Below, piece by piece: positions 1-8,919 of a stretch of DNA of 64,000 nt. The notes under the pieces were generated by a model. That model worked only from the letters and a program-made list of their open reading frames with translations. It was not told the origin of the DNA and ran no database searches. The first letter of the stretch is position 1, and every line of letters begins with the position of its first letter. The stretch is taken from assembly GCF_001277175.1 (NCBI RefSeq), contig NZ_CP012257.1, positions 4,216,001 to 4,280,000 on the forward strand, read 5' to 3'. The position numbers were made by a program, and so were the translations under genes. This stretch comes from Cronobacter universalis NCTC 9529 (GTDB taxonomy: Bacteria > Pseudomonadota > Gammaproteobacteria > Enterobacterales > Enterobacteriaceae).

Positions 1-1
1 T

Positions 2-409
2 AAAGAGACGGTTTCACTTTATACCCATGTTTCAGAGTTGGTAAATCAAGGCAGTAACGCCACAGCGCCTGAAATGACGAATATTCACATCAGCAATGTC
101 GGCGAAGGGGACTCCTGCGCTAAGGCCGCACAAGATGGTCATATTAGCGTGAGGTTTATCGGTAAAGCCGATGATGCGGATGGCACGACATTAGCCAATA
201 GCTATCTCTCACAAAACAGCGCGAAAGGCATCGGCATGGGCATCTTCAGGGAAGATAACACACCGGTTGCTATTAATAGCGATACGTTGCTCGTCCCGGA
301 TGCTACCGGAAAAACTGTTTTCGGTATCCAGGCTGTGAAATTAACTAATCAGACCGTGTCGCCGGGTACGCTTTACGGCAGTCTCATTGTCCAGATTGAG
401 CGCCTTTAA
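2..409 (+). CDS. Fimbrial subunit protein, 3' end only
   Basis: This is the last 135 codons of an open frame that runs in from before the window, so its start and signal peptide are not visible. The product looks like a chaperone-usher pilus subunit. The C-terminal half alternates polar and hydrophobic residues as pilin beta strands do, and the protein ends in GTLYGSLIVQIERL, the kind of final strand a periplasmic chaperone caps before subunits polymerise. A single cysteine sits near the middle of the visible part. It would be secreted and assembled on the cell surface. No chaperone or usher gene lies in the window, so its operon, if any, is upstream. Subunit class (major pilin, minor subunit or adhesin) cannot be decided from this piece. 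Confidence 0.72.
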   Translation, partial: KETVSLYTHVSELVNQGSNATAPEMTNIHISNVGEGDSCAKAAQDGHISVRFIGKADDADGTTLANSYLSQNSAKGIGMGIFREDNTPVAINSDTLLVPDATGKTVFGIQAVKLTNQTVSPGTLYGSLIVQIERL

Positions 410-414
410 CAGAC

Positions 415-442
415 TTTCCCCTCTCCTGCGGGAGAGGGGAAA
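415..442 (+). terminator. Perfect 12-bp inverted repeat after the fimbrial gene
   Basis: A perfect palindrome with arms TTTCCCCTCTCC and GGAGAGGGGAAA around a TGCG loop begins 6 bases after the fimbrial stop codon. There is no T-run after the stem, so it may be a weak or Rho-assisted terminator or an mRNA-stabilising hairpin rather than a classic intrinsic terminator. Confidence 0.5.
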
Positions 443-577
443 TCGACACCACCCAGGCCTTTTCAGATCCTCTTTGAACACGCCTTCCTGACTCATCAAT
501 GAGTGCTATCCGCCGGACGATATGCCTCGCTTTACCTGGTGGTCTCCAGTCTTCGCGGCGTCGCTAAGCATACCCGT

Positions 578-593
578 ATGCAATCGTTTGCTT
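578..593 (+). promoter_or_regulatory. Candidate PurR operator upstream of xanP
   Basis: The 16-mer ATGCAATCGTTTGCTT matches the PurR consensus ACGCAAACGTTTGCGT at 13 of 16 positions and lies about 46 bases before the xanP start. PurR with hypoxanthine or guanine represses purine synthesis and several purine transporters in enterobacteria. Control of xanP by PurR here is an inference from this match alone. Confidence 0.4.
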
Positions 594-638
594 TTGTGAT
601 GCACTCCGCTAGAATGTCCGCTTTTCCACCGTGGGATT

Positions 639-2045
639 ATGTCGATGTCCGTTAACACCCTTGAGTCTGAAAATGCGCAAACGGTTGCGCCCGCGCAGAA
701 TAGCGAACTGATTTACCGTCTGGAAGACCGGCCGCCCCTGCCGCAAACGCTGTTTGCCGCCTGCCAGCATCTTCTGGCGATGTTCGTTGCGGTGATCACA
801 CCTGCGCTTTTGATCTGTCAGGCTCTGGGATTGCCCGCGCAGGACACCCAGCACATCATCAGCATGTCGCTGTTTGCCTCGGGCGTGGCATCGATTATTC
901 AGATTAAAGCGTGGGGGCCGGTCGGCTCCGGGCTGCTTTCCATTCAGGGCACCAGCTTTAACTTCGTGGCGCCGCTTATTATGGGCGGTACGGCGCTGAA
1001 AACCGGCGGCGCGGACGTGCCGACCATGATGGCCGCGCTGTTTGGCACCCTGATGCTGGCGAGCTGCACTGAAATGGTTATCTCCCGCGTTCTGCACCTG
1101 GCGCGCCGCATTATCACACCGCTGGTTTCCGGCGTGGTGGTGATGATCATCGGTCTGTCGCTGATTCAGGTCGGGCTGACATCAATTGGCGGCGGCTATG
1201 CCGCGATGAGCGATCACACCTTCGGCGCGCCGAAAAACCTGCTGCTGGCGGGCGCGGTGCTGGCGGTGATTATTCTGCTTAACCGCCAGCGTAACCCGTA
1301 CCTGCGCGTCGCCTCGCTGGTAATTGCGATGGCGGTGGGTTATCTGCTGGCCTGGGCGATGGATATGTTGCCGCACACTGCGGCGCCTGCGCAAAGCGCG
1401 CTGATCATGATCCCCACACCGCTGCATTACGGGCTCGGCATCGACTGGAACCTGCTGTTGCCGCTGATGCTGGTCTTTATGATCACGTCGCTGGAAACCA
1501 TCGGCGATATCACCGCCACTTCTGACGTCTCCGAACAGCCGGTCTCCGGCCCGCTGTATATGAAACGCCTGAAAGGCGGCGTGCTGGCGAACGGTCTGAA
1601 CTCGTTTGTCTCCGCCGTGTTCAACACTTTCCCGAACTCCTGCTTCGGACAAAACAACGGCGTGATCCAGCTGACCGGCGTCGCCAGCCGCTATGTCGGT
1701 TTTGTGGTGGCGCTGATGCTGATTGCGCTTGGCCTGTTCCCGGCAGTGAGCGGTTTTGTTCAGCATATTCCTGAGCCGGTGCTGGGCGGCGCGACGATTG
1801 TGATGTTTGGCACCATCGCCGCCTCCGGCGTGCGTATCGTCTCCCGCGAGCCGTTAAACCGCCGCGCGATCATGATTATCGCGCTCTCGCTGGCGGTGGG
1901 CCTCGGCGTCTCGCAGCAGCCGCTGATCCTGCAGTTCGCGCCGGACTGGGTGAAAAACCTGCTCTCCTCCGGCATCGCCGCGGGCGGCATTACCGCCATT
2001 GTGCTGAATCTGATTTTTCCGCCGGAAAAACAGACCAACGACTGA
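639..2045 (+). CDS. xanP: Xanthine:H+ symporter XanP
   Basis: XanP imports xanthine across the inner membrane with protons. The protein is a nucleobase-cation symporter-2 (NCS2) family member of the usual length, about 468 residues and mostly hydrophobic helices. It is close to E. coli XanP (YicE) throughout. The NCS2 substrate-site motifs are present: SLETIGD at about residues 284-290 and QNNG at about 338-341. The start could be ATG at 639 (MSMSVNTL) or the ATG two codons later at 645 (MSVNTLES), which matches the E. coli N-terminus better. A weak PurR-like site lies upstream. The gene is followed by a GC-rich hairpin and then by yicH on the same strand, as in E. coli. Confidence 0.95.
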   Translation: MSMSVNTLESENAQTVAPAQNSELIYRLEDRPPLPQTLFAACQHLLAMFVAVITPALLICQALGLPAQDTQHIISMSLFASGVASIIQIKAWGPVGSGLLSIQGTSFNFVAPLIMGGTALKTGGADVPTMMAALFGTLMLASCTEMVISRVLHLARRIITPLVSGVVVMIIGLSLIQVGLTSIGGGYAAMSDHTFGAPKNLLLAGAVLAVIILLNRQRNPYLRVASLVIAMAVGYLLAWAMDMLPHTAAPAQSALIMIPTPLHYGLGIDWNLLLPLMLVFMITSLETIGDITATSDVSEQPVSGPLYMKRLKGGVLANGLNSFVSAVFNTFPNSCFGQNNGVIQLTGVASRYVGFVVALMLIALGLFPAVSGFVQHIPEPVLGGATIVMFGTIAASGVRIVSREPLNRRAIMIIALSLAVGLGVSQQPLILQFAPDWVKNLLSSGIAAGGITAIVLNLIFPPEKQTND

Positions 2046-2053
2046 TCCCCTGC

Positions 2054-2078
2054 CGATGGCGGCGCTGCGCCGCCATCG
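2054..2078 (+). terminator. GC-rich hairpin between xanP and yicH
   Basis: Perfect 11-bp arms (CGATGGCGGCG and CGCCGCCATCG) enclose a CTG loop 8 bases after the xanP stop. No T-run follows, so it may act as a 3'-end stabiliser or a Rho-aided terminator; full intrinsic termination is doubtful. Confidence 0.45.
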
Positions 2079-2166
2079 CTGACACCTCCGTTGACAATCC
2101 CCGCCTTGAGCAATTCGCCCGAATAGTGCATAAATCCATCATCGGAAGTTCACAGGATGGAAGACA

Positions 2167-3849
2167 ATGAAATTTCTCGGAAAGCTCATCGTTGCGCTGA
2201 TCGCCGCCGTTCTGCTGATTCTGCTCGCGCTCTATGTGCTGTTACAGACGCGCTGGGGCGCGGGCTGGCTCACCGGCTGGGTAAACCAGCACAGCGGCTA
2301 TCACATTACCTTTGATGAAATGGACCACAGCTTTTCCGCGCCTTCGCATCTGGTGCTCAAAAATGTGACGTTCGGACGCAACGGTCAGCCCGCCACGCTG
2401 GTGGCGCAAAAGGTGGATATCGGTCTGAGCAGCCGCCAGGTCACCGAGCCGATGCACGTCGATACCATTCTGCTCTATAAAGGCACGCTGAATTTATCCC
2501 CTTCCACCGCGCCGCTGCCGTTTCGCGCTGACCGCCTTCAGCTAAGCGACATGGCGTTTAACAGCCCGAAAACCGGCTGGGATCTCAGCGCGCAGCGCGT
2601 TAACGGCGGCATCAGCCCGTGGCTGCCGGAAGCGGGGAAAATCCTCGGCAGCAAGGCGGATATCGCCCTGAGCGCAGGCTCGCTGACGCTGAACGGTATG
2701 CCCGCCAGCAATGTGCTGGTGCAGGGGGAGATCAACAATGACGAAGTGACCATCACCAATCTTGGCGCCGATATCGCCCGCGGCGCGCTCACCGGCAACG
2801 CGCGTCGATTAGCGAACGGCGGCTGGGTGGTGGACAATCTGCGCTTAAGCGATATCCGTCTGCAAACCGCGAAATCGGTAAGCGATCTGCTGCAACCGCT
2901 GACGACGCTGCCCTCGCTCGCGCTCGGGCGCGTTGATGTGACCGACGCGCGGCTCGAAGGGCCTGGCTGGGCGGCGACCGATCTGGATATCAGCCTGCGC
3001 AATCTGACGCTGGTGAACGGCAGCTGGCAGAGCGATGACGGCAAGGTGTCGATGAACGCCAGCGAGGTGGTATACGGCTCGCTGCATTTTCTCGACCCTA
3101 TCGTGAACGCCGATCTCTCAGCGCAGGGCGTGGCGCTGCGTCAGTTCAGTTCGCGCTGGGAAGGCGGCATGGTGCGAACCTCCGGCGTCTGGCAGCGGGC
3201 AGGCAACGCGCTAACGCTCGATGAGCTGGCGCTGGCAGGGCTGGAATATACCCTGCCTGCCGACTGGAAAAAGCGCTGGCAGGAGAAGCTGCCCGCGTGG
3301 CTGCAAACCGTGACGGTGAAAAAGCTCTCCGGCAGCCGCAATCTGATTATCGATATCGATCCTGAATGGCCGTTCCAGCTCACCGCGCTGGACGCATGGG
3401 GCAATAATCTGCAGCTGGCGCGTAACGGCGAATGGGGCATCTGGGGCGGCAACGCCACGCTGAACGCCGCCGCCGCGACGTTTAACCGCGTCGACGTGCG
3501 CCGCCCGTCGCTGACGCTGAACGCGAACCCTTCCACCATCGCCATTAGCGAGCTGAGCGCGTTTGCGGGCCAGGGGATGTTGCAGGCCACCGCGACGATC
3601 TCCCAGTTGCCGCAGAGAATGACGACGGTGAGCCTGAATGGCCGCGCGGTGCCGGTCAACGTGTTGCATAACTGGGGATGGCCGCAGGTGCCGCTGGAGG
3701 GCGACGGTAATTTACAGCTCACCGCGAGCGGCAGCCTGGCGGCAGACGCGCCGCTGCGCCCGAGCGTTAACGGGCAGTTGCAGGCGACCGGCAAAAATGG
3801 GCAGCAGGTACAGCAAACCATGCAGAACGGCGTCGTGCCGGGGGCATGA
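2167..3849 (+). CDS. yicH: AsmA-family inner-membrane-anchored protein YicH
   Basis: The 560-residue protein begins with one hydrophobic anchor (about residues 5-27) followed by a long, beta-rich, repetitive region of the AsmA/DUF748 type. These proteins are anchored in the inner membrane with the bulk in the periplasm, and several relatives help move phospholipid to the outer membrane. A specific role for YicH is not established. It aligns with E. coli YicH along its length (for example DTILL, RADRLQL, RRPSLTLNA), with a slightly shorter C-terminus. It starts at ATG 2167 behind a GGATGGAAGACA leader. It lies 121 bases downstream of xanP on the same strand, as in E. coli, but the next gene, fabY, is not its E. 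coli neighbour. Confidence 0.9.
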   Translation: MKFLGKLIVALIAAVLLILLALYVLLQTRWGAGWLTGWVNQHSGYHITFDEMDHSFSAPSHLVLKNVTFGRNGQPATLVAQKVDIGLSSRQVTEPMHVDTILLYKGTLNLSPSTAPLPFRADRLQLSDMAFNSPKTGWDLSAQRVNGGISPWLPEAGKILGSKADIALSAGSLTLNGMPASNVLVQGEINNDEVTITNLGADIARGALTGNARRLANGGWVVDNLRLSDIRLQTAKSVSDLLQPLTTLPSLALGRVDVTDARLEGPGWAATDLDISLRNLTLVNGSWQSDDGKVSMNASEVVYGSLHFLDPIVNADLSAQGVALRQFSSRWEGGMVRTSGVWQRAGNALTLDELALAGLEYTLPADWKKRWQEKLPAWLQTVTVKKLSGSRNLIIDIDPEWPFQLTALDAWGNNLQLARNGEWGIWGGNATLNAAAATFNRVDVRRPSLTLNANPSTIAISELSAFAGQGMLQATATISQLPQRMTTVSLNGRAVPVNVLHNWGWPQVPLEGDGNLQLTASGSLAADAPLRPSVNGQLQATGKNGQQVQQTMQNGVVPGA

Positions 3850-3869
3850 TGGCCGGGTAGTGACGAGAC

Positions 3870-3951
3870 GGCAGGTGCGCTGCGCTTACCTGCCCTACGT
3901 TATCGCGTTAACGTCAGGGATCGTAGGGCGGGTAAGCGCAGCGCACCCGCC
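3870..3951. repeat. Long imperfect palindrome (REP/BIME-like)
   Basis: Two 30-base arms, 3870-3899 and 3922-3951, are inverted copies with 2 mismatches around a 22-base spacer. Each arm contains the core GTAAGCGCAGCGCACC or its complement. Such cores resemble short palindromic elements scattered between enterobacterial genes. The element sits between the convergent ends of yicH and fabY, at a place where gene order differs from E. coli. Copy number elsewhere in the genome is unknown. Confidence 0.75.
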
Positions 3952-3976
3952 GGATCAAAAAACCCGGCCCTGATGC

Positions 3977-4966
3977 CTACTCCTCCTCGTTGCCGCCCTC
4001 TTCCAGCGGCCCGAAAGGTTTGGCGGGCAACACAATATAAATCCCTTCAAACACCGCGCCGGGCGTCTCGTCGCCCGAAAGCTCCACCTGCAACTGCACG
4101 CGCGCTTTGCGCCCGCGCGCGAGACGGTCGAGATCGCCGCTCAGCGACCCTAAATCGGCTACCGCGCCCGGCTTGCCGGTAATCGGTCGGCTGTAGCGAA
4201 TATGCGCGTCGGCCAGAATAATCGTCCCGCCAAGATGCCGCTCGCGCAGCATCAACCAGATAAGCCCCCAGCCCGTCAGCGTCGCCAGCGAAAACAGGCT
4301 GCCCGCGAACAGCGTATGGTGCGGATTCTGGTTGCCGGTTTCCGGCATCGTGGTAATGAATTTCTGCCCGGTATATTGCAGGATGCGCACGCCCATCTTT
4401 TCGCTAAGCGGAATATGCTCATACCACGCCTGCTGCAACTGCGCGCACCAGTCGGCGCGGTGAAGAATATCATCCAGCGAGGCTATCGGTTTAATCATCA
4501 GGAAGTGGCGCAGCGGCGTGGTTTGCGGCGTGGTGATCTCGCCCTCATTCACAAAGCCCAGCTTGGCGAAAAACTCTACGGCGTCCTCGCGCGCGCTACA
4601 GACCACGCGCTTCACGCCCTCCTGGCGCGCGACCGATTCCAGCGTCATCGCCACCAGCGTGCCGAGCCCTTTCTCCTGCACCGCCGGGTCGACCGCCATA
4701 AAGCGGATCGAGCCTTCGTTATCGGCATTGATATACAGCCGCCCGATGGCGACGGGGTTGCCCTCTTCATCCACCACCATCTGATGATGGGCCATCGCAT
4801 CGTAGCCGTCCCGCTCGGAGCCTTTCGGCTGATGCAGCGGTTTGCGTAACATCTCCCAGCGGAACTGGTAGTAGCGCTCAAGTTCTTCTTCTGTTTCGGG
4901 TACACGAAGGTGATACATAGCGGTACTCTCTCTTGTTGTCCACGACCACGCTGGCATCTGGTTCAT
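3977..4966 (-). CDS. fabY: Fatty acid biosynthesis protein FabY (GNAT plus thioesterase-like domains)
   Basis: The 329-residue protein matches E. coli FabY (YiiD) almost end to end. The N-terminal part is a GNAT acetyltransferase fold with the acyl-CoA loop around [14 protein letters not shown]. The C-terminal part, from roughly residue 170, is a hot-dog thioesterase-like domain ([14 protein letters not shown]). In E. coli FabY supports initiation of fatty acid synthesis when FabH is missing; its exact reaction is less certain. The start ATG (4964-4966) overlaps the dtd stop in an ATGA arrangement, so translation is probably coupled to dtd. It is the last gene of the yihX-yihY-dtd-fabY run. 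Confidence 0.93.
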   Translation of the reverse strand: MNQMPAWSWTTRESTAMYHLRVPETEEELERYYQFRWEMLRKPLHQPKGSERDGYDAMAHHQMVVDEEGNPVAIGRLYINADNEGSIRFMAVDPAVQEKGLGTLVAMTLESVARQEGVKRVVCSAREDAVEFFAKLGFVNEGEITTPQTTPLRHFLMIKPIASLDDILHRADWCAQLQQAWYEHIPLSEKMGVRILQYTGQKFITTMPETGNQNPHHTLFAGSLFSLATLTGWGLIWLMLRERHLGGTIILADAHIRYSRPITGKPGAVADLGSLSGDLDRLARGRKARVQLQVELSGDETPGAVFEGIYIVLPAKPFGPLEEGGNEEE

Positions 4967-5400
4967 ATCTGCAACCAGAACGTCACGGGGCCGTCATTCG
5001 TCAGTGAGACCTGCATATCAGCGGCGAAACGTCCTGTTTCGGTGGTCATGCCCGCGGCCCGGCAGCGGCTGACAAAATAGTCGTAAAGGGCCTCAGCCTG
5101 CTCAGGCGGCGCGCCGCGCGAAAAGCTCGGGCGCAGGCCTTTTTCGGTATCCGCCGGCAGCGTAAATTGCGACACCACCAGCACGCTGCCGCCCGCCTGC
5201 TGCACGTTCAGGTTCATTTTGCCCTGATCGTCGCTAAAGATGCGGTAGCCGAGCACGCGCTCGCACAGCCGGTTCGCTTTCTGCTCGTCGTCGTCTTTTT
5301 CGACACCTAACAGCACTAAAAGTCCCGGCCCGATTTCACCCGTCACTTCGTCTCCCACGCGCACGCTGGCGTGGGTCACACGTTGAATTAATGCAATCAT
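4963..5400 (-). CDS. dtd: D-aminoacyl-tRNA deacylase
   Basis: Dtd cleaves D-amino acids (and wrongly attached glycine) from tRNA in the cytoplasm, keeping D-residues out of proteins. The protein has the normal length of 145 residues. Both active-site signatures are visible: SQFTLPAD at about residues 77-84, and the [10 protein letters not shown] tail, which holds the Gly-cisPro dipeptide used for chiral selection. It overlaps fabY by 4 bases downstream and yihY by 4 bases upstream, so it is part of one coupled transcript. Confidence 0.97.
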   Translation of the reverse strand: MIALIQRVTHASVRVGDEVTGEIGPGLLVLLGVEKDDDEQKANRLCERVLGYRIFSDDQGKMNLNVQQAGGSVLVVSQFTLPADTEKGLRPSFSRGAPPEQAEALYDYFVSRCRAAGMTTETGRFAADMQVSLTNDGPVTFWLQI

Positions 5401-6266
5401 ACTGATTCAGCTTCTTCTCTGGCGGCCTGTCGTAATTTGCGATAATCCCCGAGAGTGACAGTAATTTCAGCGCCAAGCAAGACGATACACCAGGTCCAGT
5501 AGACCCAGAGAAACAGGATAGGGATGACCGCCAGCACGCCATAAATCAGCTGATAAGAAGGGAACATCGTGATGTAAAGGGCAAAACCCTTTTTGCCCAG
5601 TTCAAAGAGCAGCGCGGCCACCAGCGACCCAATCAACGCATCACGAGCCGGCACGCGCGTCGTCGGCACCACGCTGTAGAGCAGCCAGAACGAAAGCCAT
5701 GACAGCAGCAGCGGGAAAATACGCAGCACTTCGTCAATCATGGTGTTAAAGCCGCTCGCCCAGCGCAGCGACAGCAGATACGAGCTAATCACCAGGCTTG
5801 CGCCCGCCAGCAGCGGGCCAAGCGTCAGGATCATCCAGTAAACCGCAAAGGAATAAACCTTCGGGCGTTTACGGGTGCTGCGCCAGATGGTGTTTAGCGC
5901 GCTGTCGATGGCGTACATCAATAGCAGCGAGGTGACAATCAGCCCCAGCGCGCCAACCGCCGTCATCTTGCTGGAATTGGCGACGAACTGTTCGATATAA
6001 CGCTGAATAATGTCGCCCGTGGCGGGCATAAAGTTGGCGAACACAAAATGACGTAGCTGAAGGCTGACGTCAGAAAACATCGGGAACGCGGCGAACAGCG
6101 CGAAAATCACCGCCACAAACGGCACGAGCGAAAGCAACGACACATACGCCAGGTTACCGGCAAGCGTCGTCATATTATCTTCATCGATCCGCGCCCAGAG
6201 CAGCTTAAGCCAGGCGAGCAGCGGCCCGGTACGACGGGCCACTTTTTGATGAACGGTTTTTAACAT
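5397..6266 (-). CDS. yihY: YihY/BrkB family inner membrane protein
   Basis: The 289-residue protein has about six strongly hydrophobic segments and the conserved early motif [18 protein letters not shown] of the YihY/BrkB (old RNase BN) family. The family's transport role is unclear; the earlier tRNA-nuclease assignment was withdrawn in E. coli. Its stop overlaps the dtd start, and its start overlaps the end of yihX by 7 bases, so all four genes appear translationally coupled. Length and sequence agree with E. coli YihY. Confidence 0.92.
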   Translation of the reverse strand: MLKTVHQKVARRTGPLLAWLKLLWARIDEDNMTTLAGNLAYVSLLSLVPFVAVIFALFAAFPMFSDVSLQLRHFVFANFMPATGDIIQRYIEQFVANSSKMTAVGALGLIVTSLLLMYAIDSALNTIWRSTRKRPKVYSFAVYWMILTLGPLLAGASLVISSYLLSLRWASGFNTMIDEVLRIFPLLLSWLSFWLLYSVVPTTRVPARDALIGSLVAALLFELGKKGFALYITMFPSYQLIYGVLAVIPILFLWVYWTWCIVLLGAEITVTLGDYRKLRQAAREEAESV

Positions 6267-6859
6267 GCGGGATTGGAGAAATAGCTGGGTACAGTTTTAC
6301 GGTCAGTCACCAGCACGCTGGTAATGCCCACCTTGCGCGCGCCGTCGATATTGGCTTCGTTATCATCGAAGAACACGGCGTCGCGGGCGCTAAAACCTTC
6401 CTGCTCCAGCACCTTCTGGTAGATTTCCGGCTCCGGCTTGCGCATCCCCATCTCCTGAGAGAGATAGATAGCGTCGGCGGCGGCCTGCACTTCCGGGTAC
6501 TGTTCCGGCCAGTACGTCGTATGCAGCCGGTTAGTATTGGAGAGCACCACAACGCGATGCCCCTGCTCGCGCAACTGCTGCATGATAGTAATTACTTCCG
6601 GGCGCAGCCCGACAAACACCGCCTGCCAGCCCGCGGAGAACTGTTCAAAGCTCAGCGGCAACGCCATCTCTTCGCATAGCGCCTTCGCGAAATCCTCGTC
6701 GCTCAGCTCGCCGCGCTCGTGCTGATGAAACGGCTCGCCCATGGAGAAACTCTGCCGCAGATTCGCCAGCGGCACGCGGCTGAAATCACTCCAGACGCCC
6801 AGCACGCGGTTAAAGTCGATATCTACAATGACGTTACCTAAATCAAAGATATAGAGCAT
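6260..6859 (-). CDS. yihX: Alpha-D-glucose-1-phosphate phosphatase (HAD family)
   Basis: YihX is a haloacid-dehalogenase-type phosphatase that releases glucose from alpha-glucose-1-phosphate in the cytoplasm, linked to glycogen breakdown in E. coli. The 199-residue protein shows the HAD motifs in order: the nucleophile block FDLGNVIVD at residues 5-13, LSNTN around residue 108, a lysine in MRKPE, and FFDDNEANI near residue 165. The start at 6859 has a GGAGAG ribosome site. It heads the minus-strand run yihX-yihY-dtd-fabY and is 109 bases downstream of csqR. Confidence 0.95.
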   Translation of the reverse strand: MLYIFDLGNVIVDIDFNRVLGVWSDFSRVPLANLRQSFSMGEPFHQHERGELSDEDFAKALCEEMALPLSFEQFSAGWQAVFVGLRPEVITIMQQLREQGHRVVVLSNTNRLHTTYWPEQYPEVQAAADAIYLSQEMGMRKPEPEIYQKVLEQEGFSARDAVFFDDNEANIDGARKVGITSVLVTDRKTVPSYFSNPAC

Positions 6860-6968
6860 GACTCACTCTCCTTTCGGGCCATGTGAATGTTAACTGTAGC
6901 GAGAAAGGCGAACTTTGACTATGTGCTGACGCGCGGGTTTTGCATCGCCCGCGCGTGACGTGAGGAAA

Positions 6969-7772
6969 TTAACGGTCGGTGTCGTCGCCAGACGGCGATT
7001 GCGCCTGCACCAGCTCAACCTGGTGGGCTTTTAAAATCGTGTTCAGCGATGATCCCGGCTGCCGGTCGGTAAAGAGCGCCGTGGCCTGCGAAAGATTGCC
7101 AATACTGACCGCCGCCGAGGCGTGGTATTTCGTATGATCGGCCGCCAGTAAGATGTGCCGCGAGTGGGCCATCATGGTTTTCACCACATTCGCCTCATTC
7201 ACGTCAAACTCCAGCAGCTCGCCGTCGCTCTCGATAGCCCCGACGCTCGTTATCAGATAATCCGCACGAAACCCTTCCACAAACGCAGAAGCACCAGGGC
7301 CGATAATGCCGCCGTTGTGCGGGCGCAGCGTGCCGCCGGGCACCATGACCTCAAAACGGCTGTTTTTGTAGAGAATATGCGCCACGCGCAGGCTGTTGGT
7401 GATAATGCGCAGATGATTATGGTTCAGCAGCGCGCGCGCAATCTGCTCCACCGTGGTGCCTATGGTGATAAACAGCGTGGAGCCGTCCGGCACATAGTCG
7501 GCGATCGCCTGGGCTATCGCGATTTTCTCCCCGGTCATGGAGATCTCGCGCTGCTCAAACGCGGTATTCACCACGCTTGACGCCCGCCCCGCGCCGCCGT
7601 GATGCCGGGTAATCAGTCCCTGTTCGCTTAGCTTGCGAATATCGCGCCGCACCGTCTGGGTGGAGACGTCCAGCAGTTGCGCCAGCTCGTCGATATTCAT
7701 ATATCCCCGCTCGGCGATAAGCCCGATCAGCTGATCGTGGCGCGGATTGCCCGTCACTCCGGTAAGGCTCAT
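6969..7772 (-). CDS. csqR: DeoR-family regulator of sulfoquinovose genes CsqR
   Basis: CsqR (YihW) represses the sulfoquinovose catabolic genes in E. coli and is released by pathway ligands. The protein has an N-terminal DeoR winged helix (NIDELAQLLDVSTQTVRRDI, then ITRHHGGA) and a C-terminal sugar-phosphate sensing domain with the GTT loop (ITIGTTVEQ). I chose ATG 7772 (MSLTGVTGNPRHDQL), which matches E. coli and has a GGGGAT site; an in-frame ATG seven codons upstream adds unlikely residues. It lies 36 bases downstream of yihV on the same strand, so regulator and kinase are probably co-transcribed. A nested palindrome between yihV and yihU is the best candidate target. Confidence 0.93.
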   Translation of the reverse strand: MSLTGVTGNPRHDQLIGLIAERGYMNIDELAQLLDVSTQTVRRDIRKLSEQGLITRHHGGAGRASSVVNTAFEQREISMTGEKIAIAQAIADYVPDGSTLFITIGTTVEQIARALLNHNHLRIITNSLRVAHILYKNSRFEVMVPGGTLRPHNGGIIGPGASAFVEGFRADYLITSVGAIESDGELLEFDVNEANVVKTMMAHSRHILLAADHTKYHASAAVSIGNLSQATALFTDRQPGSSLNTILKAHQVELVQAQSPSGDDTDR

Positions 7773-7808
7773 GAACGATCCCCTTAAAATCATTGCTCGC
7801 CGGGCATT

Positions 7809-8708
7809 TTATACAAAAAGAGACAGAAAAGAGCGGGTTTGATCACAGTCGGGGATCCCGGCGCGCCCGCCTGGGCGGGTGCATTTCAGCGCGGCGACGG
7901 CGCTGGCGAAACGCACCGCCTCCTGCGGCGATTCGCCGCGAGCCAGCATTACCGCCAGCGCGCCGTGAAAAACGTCGCCCGCGCCGGTGGTATCCACTGT
8001 CTCGACCGTAAACCCGGCCTGGCGATGCAACGTGTCGTCATTCTCAAGCCACAGACAGCCCTCTTTGCCGAGCGTGACATACACATGACCGTGTGTGAGC
8101 GTTTTTGTCTTTTTGAGTGCGTCCTGCGGCGACAACCCCGGCGCCAGGCGCGCCAGCCCCGGCGCGGAGAACGCGGCGTGATCGCTTAAGGCCACCAGCG
8201 AGCGGATATCCTGCGGCGTGACGTCGCCATCCAGCAGCGTCATCACCCCGGCCCGACGCGCCAGCGTTAACGCGCGCGTCGCGCCTTCATGCCAGCGCAC
8301 ATCCGCCAGCACGGCGTCGTAGCGGCCAAAGTCGATGTCATCGAGCCAGCTCGCGTCATCAGGCAGATCGGGGCTGGGATAGTTAACAATCACTCTTTCG
8401 CCCGCGGCATCGACAAGAATGGCCGACTGCGACGAGCACGCGCCCGTAATCTGGCGCGCCAGCGAGGTATTAACCCCCAGCGATTCCAGCTCCGCAAAGA
8501 GTTGTTTGCCCGTCGCGTCATCGCCGACGCGGCCGATAAAATCCACCTGCGCGCCCAGTCGCGCGGCCGCCACGGCCGCCGTTGCCGCCGGGCCGCCGCC
8601 CACGTCGCGATACTGTTGCGCCACATATTTGCCGCCCTCCTGCGGCAGGGCTTCCAGCGTATAAATGCGATCCTGTACGGCGATACCCACACACGCGATG
8701 CGAACCAT
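7809..8708 (-). CDS. yihV: 6-deoxy-6-sulfofructose kinase
   Basis: YihV phosphorylates sulfofructose with ATP to sulfofructose-1-phosphate, the committed step of sulfoglycolysis in the cytoplasm. It is a PfkB/ribokinase-family protein of 299 residues. The family signatures are visible: GGGPAATAAVAAARLGA near residues 38-54 and DTTGAGDVFHGAL near residue 240, whose Asp is the catalytic base. The start was set at ATG 8708 (MVRIACVG) with a GAGGAAG site; an open extension of 21 codons upstream is ignored because E. coli YihV begins at the same place. It is transcribed away from yihU, with csqR directly downstream. Confidence 0.94.
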   Translation of the reverse strand: MVRIACVGIAVQDRIYTLEALPQEGGKYVAQQYRDVGGGPAATAAVAAARLGAQVDFIGRVGDDATGKQLFAELESLGVNTSLARQITGACSSQSAILVDAAGERVIVNYPSPDLPDDASWLDDIDFGRYDAVLADVRWHEGATRALTLARRAGVMTLLDGDVTPQDIRSLVALSDHAAFSAPGLARLAPGLSPQDALKKTKTLTHGHVYVTLGKEGCLWLENDDTLHRQAGFTVETVDTTGAGDVFHGALAVMLARGESPQEAVRFASAVAALKCTRPGGRAGIPDCDQTRSFLSLFV

Positions 8709-8792
8709 AGCTTCCTCTCTGTTTGCGCTCAGGACGGGCCTGCGCCCGTCACTGTTCCTGTTAACCAACATAGCGGCATTTTAATTTCCCCG

Positions 8793-8847
8793 GATCGTAA
8801 AAAAGTGATACCTGTCAATTTTTTGACTTTAAATTACAAATACGATC
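8793..8847. promoter_or_regulatory. Nested dyad in the yihV-yihU divergent promoter region, candidate CsqR operator
   Basis: GATCGTA (8793-8799) and TACGATC (8841-8847) form an outer inverted repeat centred at 8820. Inside it, GTCAA (8814-8818) and TTGAC (8823-8827) form a second inverted repeat centred at 8820.5. A weaker pair, GTGAT and ATTAC, lies between them. The 211-base gap separates the two divergent sulfoglycolysis transcripts, so a shared operator is expected here. Assignment to CsqR is inferred from position; I do not know a CsqR consensus. Confidence 0.45.
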
Positions 8848-8919
8848 ATAAACAGACAAAAATAACCCATCATGAATGACAAAACTGACATCCCGCTTTT
8901 ACGCTGACAGGAGCATGTT

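Noticed and set aside
5336..5542. 68-codon frame overlapping dtd and yihY
   Set aside because: Lies wholly within two well-supported coupled genes in another frame.
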